A stretch of DNA of 64,000 nucleotides from CBDCWO01 sp965223405 (GTDB lineage: Bacteria > Bacteroidota > Bacteroidia > Chitinophagales > Saprospiraceae), in NCBI GenBank assembly GCA_965223405.1, contig CBDCWO010000004.1, positions 62,001 to 126,000 of the forward strand, written 5' to 3'. Position numbers and translations under genes: made by a program. Positions 1-9,251 of this stretch are shown in pieces (position 1 is the stretch's first letter; the number at the start of each line of letters is the position of its first letter). The notes beneath the pieces were generated by a model. It saw only the letters and a program-made list of their open reading frames with translations, did no database searches and was not told where the DNA came from.

Positions 1-161
1 CAAAACCAGGGATGGGTGAAGTAAACATAGAGAAAGTTGAAACTCTGCGATCTCAGATGAAAGATTTTTCCTATCAGCATCTGGAACCATCGGGGCACTA
101 TATGCAAGAAGATCAACCGGAGGAGTTGGCTGCGAAAATCCTAAGTTTTATCAATCCGTAG
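1..161 (+). CDS. alpha/beta hydrolase, C-terminal end (partial)
   Basis: The window opens inside a gene. Reading from base 3, the last 52 codons are open and end in TAG at 159-161. The segment carries GHYMQEDQPEE, which matches the region around the catalytic histidine of alpha/beta hydrolases of the haloalkane dehalogenase / epoxide hydrolase type: G-H, then acidic residues, then a P-E start of the last helix. It finishes with a helix ending SFINP, as is usual for the fold. The nucleophile and acid lie upstream of the window, so the substrate cannot be inferred. Family assignment rests on this short segment only. Confidence 0.6.
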   Translation, partial: KPGMGEVNIEKVETLRSQMKDFSYQHLEPSGHYMQEDQPEELAAKILSFINP

Positions 162-298
162 ATTGTAAATAGGTGATGCTGGCAGCTGTATAGAGTTATA
201 AATCTTTATTTTGAACTTCAAGCTACCGGAAATTGCTACTCTGAGTTGTATGTGAAATTGAAACTAAAGTGTGCTTATGCTATGTTCAATACAGTATT

Positions 299-628
299 AT
301 GAGCAGAAAAAAGACAATTGCACTCTTGTTTCTACTTGGAATAGTGCTTATATCCAATATCCCAATGGTTAAATTTTCTGTAGGACTGGATGGAATTGGT
401 AAAAGTTATGCTTATTCTACAGCAAACAATAACTTCTCATTTAGGGAAATCCCTACTAAAGGAAGAGACCTCGATATGATGAAACGGCAATTTGAACATT
501 TTAAAAGCAAAACGGTCAACGAATCGGATACAGTACTCTACCGGGATTTTAAAAAACAGTATATCCAATTTTGGAATTGGGGAGAGTATCTGTTTCATGA
601 AAGATGGCGATATCCATTGAAGGAGTAA
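299..628 (+). CDS. small exported or membrane-anchored protein of unknown function
   Basis: This is a 109-residue protein starting at MSRKKTIALLF. I prefer this start to the ATG ten codons upstream because it gives a compact basic n-region followed by a hydrophobic stretch of about 18 residues (LLFLLGIVLISNIPMV), which is a signal peptide or signal anchor. The rest is charged, with a WNWGEYLFHERW aromatic patch near the end, and has no motif that I recognise. It stands alone between the hydrolase end and a convergent TonB receptor gene. The base composition resembles that of its neighbours. It could also be a periplasmic protein tethered by an uncleaved helix. Confidence 0.55.
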   Translation: MSRKKTIALLFLLGIVLISNIPMVKFSVGLDGIGKSYAYSTANNNFSFREIPTKGRDLDMMKRQFEHFKSKTVNESDTVLYRDFKKQYIQFWNWGEYLFHERWRYPLKE

Positions 629-715
629 TCACAATCCAGACAATGTGAACCTTTAAATGAAATCACATAATATTTCACATAACTGCAACTCGGTCCTGTA
701 CATACATTCCGGTTT

Positions 716-3532
716 CTAGAAAGCAAAGGAATACTTTATGGTGGGTATAACGGGTAACGCCCTCTGGTTTCGGATGCCATTATGTTCCGTGAAATAGGGA
801 TCTTCCAACCAGTACCGAAAGAAAAGATTTCTACGGTTGGAGGCATTGTACAAACCCAAATCCATTTGATGTTTCCATTTTTTCGGTTGCCATTTCCAAG
901 TTATCGTGAAATCGAGTCTGTGATAGGCGGGTAATCGATGTCCGTTTACAGAGCCAATGCGATCGGTAGGAGAGGGAGAAAGATTATCCAGAGGAGCAAA
1001 TTTCTGGTCACTAATCACCAAGGTGAAGGGCTGACCTGATCCGTATTGCCAACCGGTAGTAAACGAAAGTTTTTGAGTTATTCGGAAATTAAGATTGAGG
1101 CTGATGGCTAAAGAATGGTGGTAGCGATATGGGAATTTTTTGCCGAAATTTAGATCCGTAAATTTGCGATCGGATTTTCCAAAGTCAATTGAAAGGAATC
1201 CAGAATAGTTGTTTTGATCACACTTTACCTGAAATTCTATTCCCTGGGTGTTGCCACTTCCGACGGTAATATCCTCTTCCCAATATTCCGGATCATTTTC
1301 AAATAGACTGGGAAGTGTGGCCTCTTCCTGGTAGCTGGTCAGGAGGTCCAGTTTTTTGTAGTAAGCTTCAATTTTAGCACTCCATCCATTGTCAAAAATA
1401 GATGCACCGGATAGGGATAATTGCCAGGAATTTTGTGGTTTTACTTTACGGGTCGATGGTACCCAAAGATCATTGGGGAATCCACTTCCGGATGAGGTCA
1501 GTACATGTAAAAACTGGGTCATTTTACCAAAGGATAAGTTACTGGAAAATGGTCCTATCGGATTCCAATTTAGGTTAATTCTGGGTTGCAGGGAAAAATG
1601 ATTTTTTGCATCTGTGAGAAATGCAGCTCCATGCACTCCCATGGACAAAGTAAGATTTTGATTCATTTTGATTTGATCCTCAAAATACAGGTTAACCTCC
1701 CGGGCGTTTAAAGTGATTGGGAAATATACATTTTCTAAAGATTCATTGATTTCATCAATATCGAGATCGTCTTGCCTTTCACTGTCTTCTATTTCAATGG
1801 AACCGGGTTCAAATTGCCGCCAGGTGAAACCACCACCAAAAAGTAAATGATGCGTGTGATTCGGGTAAAATTCAAAATCGGTCTTGAGAGTCCAATCTTC
1901 AATTGTTGATACAAAGCGAGTGTAATAATCCGAAAAGGTGTTCATCACCCCATTCTCATATTCATCATAGCTAATGTTTTGACTTAGATAATTATAAAAA
2001 CTATAGGTAAATGTGGTGTTTGAAAAAAGCTTGTCATGAATCAGGCAGTTCCAGCGCAAAGAGGAAATGGTGTTTCCCCAACCAATATCCTGTTCATAAT
2101 AGTTGTAGCCTACGGTATCCTCCACTTCATAATCGAAATCAGTCCAATCATTATAATGATCTCCACCCTTGTAAAGGCTGAGAAATAGGCGGTTTTTGTT
2201 GGAAAGGTTCCAGTGGATTTTGCCATTTACATCATGAAATACATACTCGGTTTTTCCATATTCATCGTTTTTTTGTTTATTCCGTTTACTTATAAATCCG
2301 ATGAAAGGATCGAGATGAGTACGCCGTAATGACAATAATATTCCTCCTTTACCCGATAAAATAGGTACTTCCAATACACCTTTGCTGGCCACAGTTCCAA
2401 TTTCACCCATAAATCCTAAAGATTGGGTATTACCCTCCTTGGTTCGAATGTCTATGACAGAGGACAGCCGGCCACCATATTTTGCAGAAAAACTGCTTTT
2501 AACCATCCGGGTACTTTTAATGATTTGGGTATTAAATATCGAGAATATTCCCAGGGTATGGGACGGATTATATACCGGGACGCCATCCAATAAGACCAGA
2601 TTTTGATCGGTATTTCCTCCCCTTACATGCATCCCCCCCAGACCATCCGCGCCACTTTGGATTCCAGGTAGATTTTGCAGGTGCCGAAATAGATCCGATT
2701 CGCCGGCCAAAGCAGGTGTTTTTAAAATCTCTGCGCTGTTGATCCCAATTCCTTTTCCCGATAAAAATCTGCCGAACTCCTGGTTAATATTGTCAGTGAT
2801 TAAGACTTCATTTAATGTTAAAGAAGGGGAGAGGAAATAATTTGATTGCTCAGATTTTGTCAGTTTACTAGATATGATAAGGGATTGATATCCGAGGTAT
2901 GAAAGGTGTAACTCTACATTCCCTCGTTCTAAGGTTAAACTAAAAAATCCGTAGTCGTTCGTCGTGGTCCCTTTCCCTGATATAGCATCCCAAACATTAG
3001 CAAGCACCAGGTGTTCTCCGGTGATGGAGTCCTGGATATAACCACTAATGGTCGCCGTTTTAGGGATTCTTTTATAAAGTATCAAGAGTTCATCTTCGAT
3101 TCGGAAATGGACGTCGCCACCCTGTAGAATCTCTTTGAGTATTTCGACCACGGATCCAGATTTAATATTCAGGGATACCATTTGGTTTTTTTTGAACAGA
3201 TTGCTATTAAAAACTATGGGTACATCGGCAATCTCACTAAGGTGCAGAATAGCCTCTGAAACAGGCTGTTTCTGAACTATAAAATCGTACTTAGCCATTG
3301 GATGGTCTTGTGTCCTACCGCTCACATTTGAAAGGATAAATAATACAAATGTCAATACACGTCTCACCAAAGGATATCGGATATGTTTTGTAATTGGATG
3401 GTAAAAGAGTGATTCATGTCGTTTATTGCAGACTGAAAAAAATATTAAGACATCATTTTTTTGCAACCGCCAATTTACGTGATTCGGCTTACTTGAAATA
3501 GTGGCGAACATATCGCTAGTTCTCCTGCCCAA
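716..3532 (-). CDS. TonB-dependent outer membrane receptor with STN signalling domain
   Basis: This outer-membrane receptor belongs to the FecA-like transducer class. Domains in order: an STN domain at about residues 88-152 (AILHLSEIADVPIVF), a carboxypeptidase-regulatory-like domain at about 160-235 (ISGYIQDSITGEHL), a plug at about 245-360 (LPGIQSGADGLGGMHVRGG, VLLDGVPVYNPSH), then a long 22-strand-type barrel ending in the aromatic pattern YSFAF. The first ATG leaves 54 residues that do not look like a signal peptide. A TTG at 3370 or GTG at 3367 gives a clean one (VRRVLTFVLFILSNVSG then RTQ), so the true start may be there. It lies 30 bases after fecR and in the same direction as the sigma gene, which fits the cell-surface signalling layout: receptor senses ligand, FecR relays, sigma factor activates transcription. 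The ligand is unknown; no SusD partner follows. Confidence 0.9.
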   Translation of the reverse strand: MGRRTSDMFATISSKPNHVNWRLQKNDVLIFFSVCNKRHESLFYHPITKHIRYPLVRRVLTFVLFILSNVSGRTQDHPMAKYDFIVQKQPVSEAILHLSEIADVPIVFNSNLFKKNQMVSLNIKSGSVVEILKEILQGGDVHFRIEDELLILYKRIPKTATISGYIQDSITGEHLVLANVWDAISGKGTTTNDYGFFSLTLERGNVELHLSYLGYQSLIISSKLTKSEQSNYFLSPSLTLNEVLITDNINQEFGRFLSGKGIGINSAEILKTPALAGESDLFRHLQNLPGIQSGADGLGGMHVRGGNTDQNLVLLDGVPVYNPSHTLGIFSIFNTQIIKSTRMVKSSFSAKYGGRLSSVIDIRTKEGNTQSLGFMGEIGTVASKGVLEVPILSGKGGILLSLRRTHLDPFIGFISKRNKQKNDEYGKTEYVFHDVNGKIHWNLSNKNRLFLSLYKGGDHYNDWTDFDYEVEDTVGYNYYEQDIGWGNTISSLRWNCLIHDKLFSNTTFTYSFYNYLSQNISYDEYENGVMNTFSDYYTRFVSTIEDWTLKTDFEFYPNHTHHLLFGGGFTWRQFEPGSIEIEDSERQDDLDIDEINESLENVYFPITLNAREVNLYFEDQIKMNQNLTLSMGVHGAAFLTDAKNHFSLQPRINLNWNPIGPFSSNLSFGKMTQFLHVLTSSGSGFPNDLWVPSTRKVKPQNSWQLSLSGASIFDNGWSAKIEAYYKKLDLLTSYQEEATLPSLFENDPEYWEEDITVGSGNTQGIEFQVKCDQNNYSGFLSIDFGKSDRKFTDLNFGKKFPYRYHHSLAISLNLNFRITQKLSFTTGWQYGSGQPFTLVISDQKFAPLDNLSPSPTDRIGSVNGHRLPAYHRLDFTITWKWQPKKWKHQMDLGLYNASNRRNLFFRYWLEDPYFTEHNGIRNQRALPVIPTIKYSFAF

Positions 3533-3562
3533 TAAATCCGAAATTGTTGATGCCGGATGATA

Positions 3563-4588
3563 TCAATTACAAACGCCGTTTTTTAGAAAAAAATTATTAG
3601 TTGCCGGGTTTTCCAATTCCATCTGAAATGCGGATGCGACATATCTGAGGACTTCAGTACCTTCTGCCTGGGGGAAGCGGGCCGTGATTGGGCAAGATTG
3701 CATTGCAGTATCTGTAAGTGTAGTTCTGATTTGAAAATACAATTCGAGATCTGATAATACTTGTGATAGTGGTGAGCGATTATACACTAAGGTTCCTGAC
3801 TTCCAGAAGGCCGTGTTTTTATGCTCCACAGGAAGCTCATGCACAGAACCTGTATTCTTGTCATACAATCCCCTTCGATTTTGCTTGATAAGTATGCTCT
3901 CAGAATTGGGAATGGACTCCAATTGAACCAATCCCTCATCAACTGTGACTTCTACCCATTCCTCCTCAGGAAAAGCCCGAACGTTGAATGATGTTCCCAG
4001 CACGGTGATTTCCGAATTTGGCGTTTGGACTACAAAAGGAAGGCCAGAATTAGGTATTACTTCGAAATAGGCTTCTCCTTTCAGGTTAACCTCTCTGGCT
4101 ACCCCCTGTAGTAATTCAGGGCGATAAGATAATGTACTGTTTTCATTAAGCCAGATTTCCGAACCATCCTCCAGCGTAATTTGGGTTTTTTCTCCTGTTG
4201 AGGTAGTAATCTGGACCAATTCAGACTGTGGATTAGGGTCATTGGTTAATACCCAAACGGTCGTAACCAATAATAATATGGCGGCAGCCCAAGCCCAACG
4301 AATCCGATTTTTGGCTATTTGAGCCAAATCGCGCTTTGATTGTGTCTTGCTGGAATTGGTTAGGTCCTCTTTTATTCTTTGGTGTACAATTTGATAATCT
4401 GCTTTCTCATCGATTTCAAATGTGGGTCTATATTTACCGGATAATTCCCAGCTCTTTCGTATTTGAAGATCGTAGTTTTGATTTTCATCATCGGACTCTA
4501 ACCAACGCATCAATTCTTTTTTTTCTTCCGCAGAAATGGTTCCGCTCAAATCCTTGTATATGAGTATGGTATATTTTTCCTTATCCAT
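3563..4588 (-). CDS. FecR-family anti-sigma / signal relay protein
   Basis: This is an inner-membrane regulator of 341 residues. A cytoplasmic N-terminal part of about 95 residues has the usual Bacteroidota FecR opening (LSGTISAEEKKELMRWL). It is followed by one transmembrane helix at about 98-115 (WAWAAAILLLVTTVWVL), then the periplasmic FecR domain (TSTGEKTQITLEDGSEIWLNE, LKGEAYFEVIP, VLGTSFNVRAF). The C-terminal STN-like DUF4974 region (PLSQVLSDLELYFQI) is also present. In the family the periplasmic part touches the STN domain of the receptor and the cytoplasmic part controls the sigma factor. It sits between the sigma gene and the receptor gene, as expected of a three-gene cassette. Confidence 0.93.
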   Translation of the reverse strand: MDKEKYTILIYKDLSGTISAEEKKELMRWLESDDENQNYDLQIRKSWELSGKYRPTFEIDEKADYQIVHQRIKEDLTNSSKTQSKRDLAQIAKNRIRWAWAAAILLLVTTVWVLTNDPNPQSELVQITTSTGEKTQITLEDGSEIWLNENSTLSYRPELLQGVAREVNLKGEAYFEVIPNSGLPFVVQTPNSEITVLGTSFNVRAFPEEEWVEVTVDEGLVQLESIPNSESILIKQNRRGLYDKNTGSVHELPVEHKNTAFWKSGTLVYNRSPLSQVLSDLELYFQIRTTLTDTAMQSCPITARFPQAEGTEVLRYVASAFQMELENPATNNFFLKNGVCN

Positions 4589-4670
4589 CTTGGTCGTTTT
4601 TAAGTGCTGAGTTGTAACCCAAAATAGAGACGAATGAAGTACTGATTTCCCCTAGTAACGATGTTTAATT

Positions 4671-5282
4671 TCATAAAGAGTTTATTACGATTGAAATGAT
4701 CCATACACCTGCTAATATAAATGATATCAAACCGATTGCCCTTCGGATGGTACGCAGAGCCTTGGTCATATGATTTTCGATAGTCTTTGTCGAAATATCC
4801 AAAGATTCTGATATTTCTTTATGAGACATATTCTCAAACCGGCTTAAGAGGAATACCTGACGACATCTTTCTGGCAATGAATCGATGGCTTTATTGATTG
4901 CGATTTGTAGTTCATTGTGTTCCAAATTTTGCTGACCCGATACTTCTTGATTGGGTTGCTCATGGAGGGGATGATCCTGAACGATTTGCATCCGTTTACC
5001 ACTGCGCCAGGTATCAATTGCTCTATTCACGACAGATTTTCGGAGATAAGCCTTTAAAGATCCTTCGATACGAAGTTCTTTTCGCTTTTTCCAGAAGTCA
5101 AAGAATACATCCTGAACCATATCTTTTGACTTTTCTTCATCGTGAAGAATATGGTAGGCTCTCAAAACTAAATACTCGTAATAACGATAAAATATCTTTT
5201 GAAAAGCCAACTCGTCACCTTCGAAGAGCTTACGCAGCCACTCCCTTTCTTCATGAATAATCGAATCCATATGCTCAACCAT
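4671..5282 (-). CDS. ECF (extracytoplasmic function) RNA polymerase sigma factor
   Basis: This 203-residue sigma-70 family protein has region 2 at about 20-85 (FYRYYEYLVLRAYHIL, DMVQDVFFDFWKKR) and region 4 at about 125-180 (LPERCRQVFLLSRFENMSHKEI with a helix-turn-helix TIENHMTKALRTIR). It would direct transcription of itself and of targets, probably including the downstream receptor, when FecR is triggered. ATG codons at 5282 and 5270 are both possible starts. The last 20 residues are strongly hydrophobic (LISFILAGVWIISIVINSL), unusual for a soluble sigma factor, and could tether it to the membrane or be a buried C-terminal tail. The order sigma, fecR, receptor on the reverse strand supports one operon. 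Confidence 0.93.
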   Translation of the reverse strand: MVEHMDSIIHEEREWLRKLFEGDELAFQKIFYRYYEYLVLRAYHILHDEEKSKDMVQDVFFDFWKKRKELRIEGSLKAYLRKSVVNRAIDTWRSGKRMQIVQDHPLHEQPNQEVSGQQNLEHNELQIAINKAIDSLPERCRQVFLLSRFENMSHKEISESLDISTKTIENHMTKALRTIRRAIGLISFILAGVWIISIVINSL

Positions 5283-5302
5283 AAGAATTTATCGTCCCGG
5301 AT

Positions 5303-5310
5303 CAAAACTA
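5303..5310 (-). promoter_or_regulatory. putative Bacteroidota -7 box for the sigma/fecR/receptor operon
   Basis: The reverse strand reads TAGTTTTG, a full match to the Bacteroidota -7 consensus TAnnTTTG. It is about 20 bases upstream of the first sigma-factor ATG, so a transcript would have a short leader. I see no clear TTTG -33 element at the usual distance. The match is to an 8-base pattern with two free positions, so chance occurrence is possible. Confidence 0.4.
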
Positions 5311-5576
5311 ATCAAAAGGTGCCAGATTATCAGAATGGGTATGAATAACTGCACGGCAGATGGATTACGGTGATATAAAATCAATGATTTTTATAAAAAT
5401 CGAATATTGAGATAGGGGATCATTCCAATTCCCTCGTCAAGTGTACAATTGACCAATATCCCAGGTCTAGTTTGGAAATGGATAATTTGAAACTTCATTA
5501 ATAGAATAGATCATATGTATGACATTGATATTTACTGTATTACGTATTTATTTAATCATGAAAAAATTAAAAACAT

Positions 5577-7361
5577 ATGAAACGAGTGGTTTTATTGATG
5601 GCTATCTTGGTTAACCTGCTATTCTTTAATGCATGTAAAAAGGATTTAGACTTTGTTCCAGAAAAGGAGAATACACATCAGAGTTTGAAGGGAAAATATT
5701 CCAGAAGTTGTGCCATGCATAGTCATACGCAAAAACTCTTAAAAGAGGAAAATTATCGTAAAATCCATGTAGAAAAATTCTTGAAAATTAAGAATATGGT
5801 TTCGGTAAGAAACGATTGTTCGGTACCGGTAAAGCTTCCGGTGGCCGTTCATTTTCAAAATATTTCCAATCCGGATGTGGCCTGTTTAAGACAATTGGCC
5901 CAGGCTCAAATTAAATTGCTCAATGATGATTATCAGGCAAAAAATGGTGATTTGGATAAGTGGACCAATGTGGCTTCCAACTACTTTCCAGGCATTAATA
6001 ATGGAAAGTCGTGTATTGAATTTTGCCTTGCCAGGTTTAATCACCCTGCGGGGTTTGGGTTGGCAAATGGCGATTTTGCCGTTACTGTGAATAAGACGGC
6101 AAGTGACTTTGATGCCCGTTGGGCGGGCTACATAAATATCTTTGTACAACCTAATACCGAGGCATTGGGATACGCTCCTTTGGGTGGACTTGGCGATGGA
6201 GACGGAATTGTAATTGATGCCAGTGCATTTGGATCCGGATCTGGTTGTGGAAGTGTACAACCTCAATCACCCTTTGACCGGGGAAGGACTCTTACTCACG
6301 AAATGGGACATTATCTGTTATTGGATCACATTTGGGGAGAGGGTTGTGGAATTGATGATGGAGTGGATGATACACCAGAATGCCGGGAAGAATATTACGA
6401 TTGTCCTCAGTTGGGAACACGTTCCTGTAATTCTGTTGATATGCACATGAATTATATGGATTACACCAATGATGGATGCATGTATGTCTTTACAGCAGGA
6501 CAGTCCATACGTATGGAAAACTATCTGAGGTCCAGCTTGTCCCACGTGATCGCAAAAGGGATTCAGGTATGCGATCATAGTGAGGGTCAGGAGCCAACGT
6601 GTGAGGATGGCATTCAGAATGGGGATGAAACCGGTATTGACTGTGGAGGGTCGAATTGTATGCCTTGTAATGAGGTAATTTGCGATAAACCCCGGAATAT
6701 TTCGGCTACAGTGCTTGACGCAGTAGTAAAAATTACCTTTACGCCAGTAACTGGGGCAAACAGTTATCGAATCAGATATCGCTCTTTGGGAGAAACCATC
6801 TATCAGAAACAAACCTTCAGTTCAAACGAACTTTTTCTCCGAGATCTTAAGCCAGGTACTACTTATGAATATGGCATTCGCACTATTTGTGAAAATTCCG
6901 ATTCAGACTTTTCTACTTCGGCACAATTCACAACTTCGGATGATGAAGCCAGTGATATATGTAAAGACCTGGAGTTGAATTTGGCTTTAACCTTGGATGA
7001 TTGGGGCAGTGAGACCTCCTATGAATTGGTTGATGAATTTGGTCAGGTATTAGCTAGTGGAGGTCCGTTTGAAGATGAATCCGGAGGTGATGTCATCAAA
7101 GATCAATTTTGTTTAAAAGATGGATGTTATTATTTGGTGGTTTATGACGACTTTGGCGACGGAATGTGCTGTGAATATGGCAATGGAAGGATCCAATTAA
7201 CTAATGTTAGTGGTGAGGTGTTATCCAATTCCAATGGTTATTTTGGATATGAGGAATATGTAGATTTTTGCATCGATGCTGGTGTCTTTAGAATTATTGA
7301 TTTTAAGAGACCAACTAAAATTCGGCGACTCGGAGGTAAAGTAAAAAAAGCTAAGAGATAG
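5577..7361 (+). CDS. lipoprotein zinc metalloprotease, M43 (pappalysin-like), with fibronectin III domain
   Basis: This 594-residue surface or periplasmic protease starts with a lipoprotein signal (hydrophobic stretch then LFFNAC, Cys at about 20). The zinc site is HEMGHYLLLDH at residues 241-251, which fits HExxHxxxxxH of metzincins, and the Met-turn NYMDY follows about 55 residues later; together these point to the M43 family. Next come a Cys-rich DGIQNGDETGIDCGG-type motif (about 337-366) and a fibronectin III-like domain (about 370-455). A C-terminal domain holds Asp/Gly/Cys loops (DDFGDGMCCEYGNG) that I know from secreted Bacteroidota proteins but cannot name. It ends in a basic tail (KIRRLGGKVKKAKR) instead of a T9SS sorting domain. 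It is monocistronic and followed by a terminator. Confidence 0.85.
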   Translation: MKRVVLLMAILVNLLFFNACKKDLDFVPEKENTHQSLKGKYSRSCAMHSHTQKLLKEENYRKIHVEKFLKIKNMVSVRNDCSVPVKLPVAVHFQNISNPDVACLRQLAQAQIKLLNDDYQAKNGDLDKWTNVASNYFPGINNGKSCIEFCLARFNHPAGFGLANGDFAVTVNKTASDFDARWAGYINIFVQPNTEALGYAPLGGLGDGDGIVIDASAFGSGSGCGSVQPQSPFDRGRTLTHEMGHYLLLDHIWGEGCGIDDGVDDTPECREEYYDCPQLGTRSCNSVDMHMNYMDYTNDGCMYVFTAGQSIRMENYLRSSLSHVIAKGIQVCDHSEGQEPTCEDGIQNGDETGIDCGGSNCMPCNEVICDKPRNISATVLDAVVKITFTPVTGANSYRIRYRSLGETIYQKQTFSSNELFLRDLKPGTTYEYGIRTICENSDSDFSTSAQFTTSDDEASDICKDLELNLALTLDDWGSETSYELVDEFGQVLASGGPFEDESGGDVIKDQFCLKDGCYYLVVYDDFGDGMCCEYGNGRIQLTNVSGEVLSNSNGYFGYEEYVDFCIDAGVFRIIDFKRPTKIRRLGGKVKKAKR

Positions 7362-7691
7362 AATAACCATGGATTAGCAAGTCCTCGCAGATTTGGCGAG
7401 GGCTTTTGATTTACATGCGAAAAACATTAAGGGTCATCATTAATGGGCGGATAACACAATCTTATGCGTCAAGAAATAGGTTTCTATCGTATAAAACGAA
7501 GTATATTTTACCAAGCAATTTTCGTCAGTTCTCACATAGATATTTTGGCTGGCACTGATAACTAGTCCACTTATCCTGGGAAATACCCTAGAGTTTTAGA
7601 ATAAACTATTAGCTTTTTATCACAAATATTCCTGCATCATTTTGTAACTTCAATAATTGGCAAACAACTACAAAATTTCCAATCAAGAATT
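7362..7691. other. intergenic region, 330 bases
   Basis: Apart from the terminator at its left end, this A+T-rich stretch shows no convincing reading frame or RNA gene. The last 80 bases presumably hold the promoter of the metallophosphoesterase gene, but I see no clear TAnnTTTG box. Confidence 0.5.
7379..7407 (+). terminator. rho-independent terminator after the M43 protease gene
   Basis: An inverted repeat AGTCCTCGC / GCGAGGGCT, with one G:U pair and a 7-base loop, is followed by TTTT. It lies about 20 bases after the protease stop codon and fits an intrinsic terminator. Confidence 0.7.
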
Positions 7692-8669
7692 ATGAAACGG
7701 AGGACCTTTATAAAAAATTCGATTCGAGCAAGTGCCTTATTAACCATCCCGGTGAGTTTATCAGGTTGTGTAAAATCAAAAATCCGATTTGGACTGATAG
7801 CAGATGTCCATAAGGATGTGATGCATGACGGTGATGCCAGATTGCAGGCTTTTATTGATGAGGTACAAAAAAGAGACCTTGATTTCATAATGCAACTGGG
7901 TGATTTTTGCCGGCCGTATGACTACAACCAAAGCTTTATGGATGTTTGGAATCAATATCGGGGTACGAAACATCACGTACTCGGTAATCATGATATGGAT
8001 GGCGGATTTACCCGGGAGCAAACCATGGCGTTTTGGCGTATGAAAAGCAAATACTATTCGTTCGATCAAGGAGGCCTGCACTTCATAATTTTAGATGGAA
8101 ATGATCCCAACCCTAAACCCTGGTCCGGATATAACCGGTATATTGATTCAGATCAATTAGAATGGTTAAAGCAGGACCTGGAAAACACTAAATTTCCCAC
8201 CATCATTATGTCCCACCAAACCCTTGAAAATCCAGATGGTGGGGTTGCTAACCAAAAGGAAGTTAGACAGGTCCTGGAAGATGCCAATCGCCAATCAAGA
8301 TATCAGAAAGTGCTGGCTTGTATTAGTGGTCACCATCACACAGATTACCTAACAGAAATTAATGGGATTTACTATCTCCAGGTTAATAGTGCCTCTTATT
8401 ATTGGGTTGGAGGAGACCATCAAGTAATACGTTACAGTGACAAGATAGATGAAGAATATCCCTGGATAAAATATACAATCCCGTACGAAGATTCACTTTT
8501 TACTTTTATTGAAATCCATCCATCCGGTAAACTTACCGTTGAAGGAAAATCAACTAAATTTGTGGGACCCGGACCTAAAGAATTGGGCCTACCACCGCGG
8601 CCGGAAAACGATCCAATAGTTCCTTATATAACCGCACGCGAGGTAAAGCTATCTAAAGTTGTGCCCTGA
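7692..8669 (+). CDS. exported calcineurin-like metallophosphoesterase
   Basis: This 325-residue dinuclear-metal phosphoesterase carries the full motif set in order: D-x-H (D38, H40 in IADVH), GD (D71 in QLGDF), GNHD (99-101), a lone His in MSHQ, and GHHH towards the end. The N-terminus KRRTFIKNS followed by a hydrophobic stretch resembles a Tat signal, and LSGC could serve as a lipobox, so the enzyme probably acts outside the cytoplasm. Such enzymes hydrolyse phosphomono- or diesters; the substrate is not evident. It has its own upstream region and no operon partner. The closest kin are probably the metallophosphatases often annotated as 3',5'-cyclic-AMP or alkaline phosphatase-like. Confidence 0.88.
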   Translation: MKRRTFIKNSIRASALLTIPVSLSGCVKSKIRFGLIADVHKDVMHDGDARLQAFIDEVQKRDLDFIMQLGDFCRPYDYNQSFMDVWNQYRGTKHHVLGNHDMDGGFTREQTMAFWRMKSKYYSFDQGGLHFIILDGNDPNPKPWSGYNRYIDSDQLEWLKQDLENTKFPTIIMSHQTLENPDGGVANQKEVRQVLEDANRQSRYQKVLACISGHHHTDYLTEINGIYYLQVNSASYYWVGGDHQVIRYSDKIDEEYPWIKYTIPYEDSLFTFIEIHPSGKLTVEGKSTKFVGPGPKELGLPPRPENDPIVPYITAREVKLSKVVP

Positions 8670-8904
8670 CCGGAACTCTGCGGAGTCGGCGACTCTAAGG
8701 GATGTTTTTATAAAACTCTAGTGAGTAGATTGCGTTAGCGATGACAGAGCATGGCTAGGCTCGTAAGAACCTGGAGAGAAGACAGGGTTATTAGTGGAGC
8801 TCCCTTGAAGCGGTAGATCTGGAACCATTTATTTGTCAATCTCATCAGTTTTAAACAGATACCAAATACATATACTAAATTGTACATTCACCATATCACA
8901 GTTA

Positions 8905-9251
8905 TTAGCTGGCACTTTCTGTTTTGGTTTTCAATTCAATTGCTTCTTTAATGAACTGGTTTAAGGTTTTACCTTCCAAAATTGCCAATTCAAAAGCTTT
9001 ATAATGTAATTCAGGATTTACTCTAACATTAAACTTCCCTTAAATGATTTAAAAATTTGTTTGCCGGTTTGTTCACATAATTCTGTATAATCATTCACGG
9101 CCTCTTTAAATGCTTTCTTTAGTTTAGCGACGGTATTCCCTTCAAAAGTGACTAAGTCATTTACTCCTTCAATTTTACCATAGAATACTTCATCCTCAGC
9201 TGAGTAATGAACTGAACCTATAAATTCTTTGTATTTTAATCTATGCGTCAT
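8905..9251 (-). pseudogene. hicB: hicB-type antitoxin, frameshifted
   Basis: The reverse strand starting at ATG 9251 encodes MTHRLKYKEFIGSVHYS, then a partial-RNase-H HicB core (EDEVFYGKIEGVNDLVTFEG, KAFKEAVNDYTELCEQTGK). The current frame stops early at 9018. A frame change near 9034-9040 restores a typical HicB C-terminal ribbon-helix-helix (FNVRVNPELHYKAFELAI, TLNQFIKEAIE) ending at TAA 8905-8907. The span is 347 bases, one short of a multiple of three, which fits a single lost base. HicB normally binds and neutralises HicA and represses the operon. As it stands the DNA-binding half is lost. A sequencing error is an alternative explanation. Confidence 0.8.

Noticed and set aside
8670..8904. 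G+C-richer segment after the metallophosphoesterase as an RNA gene
   Set aside because: No tRNA-like arms, no terminator and no recognised riboswitch pattern.
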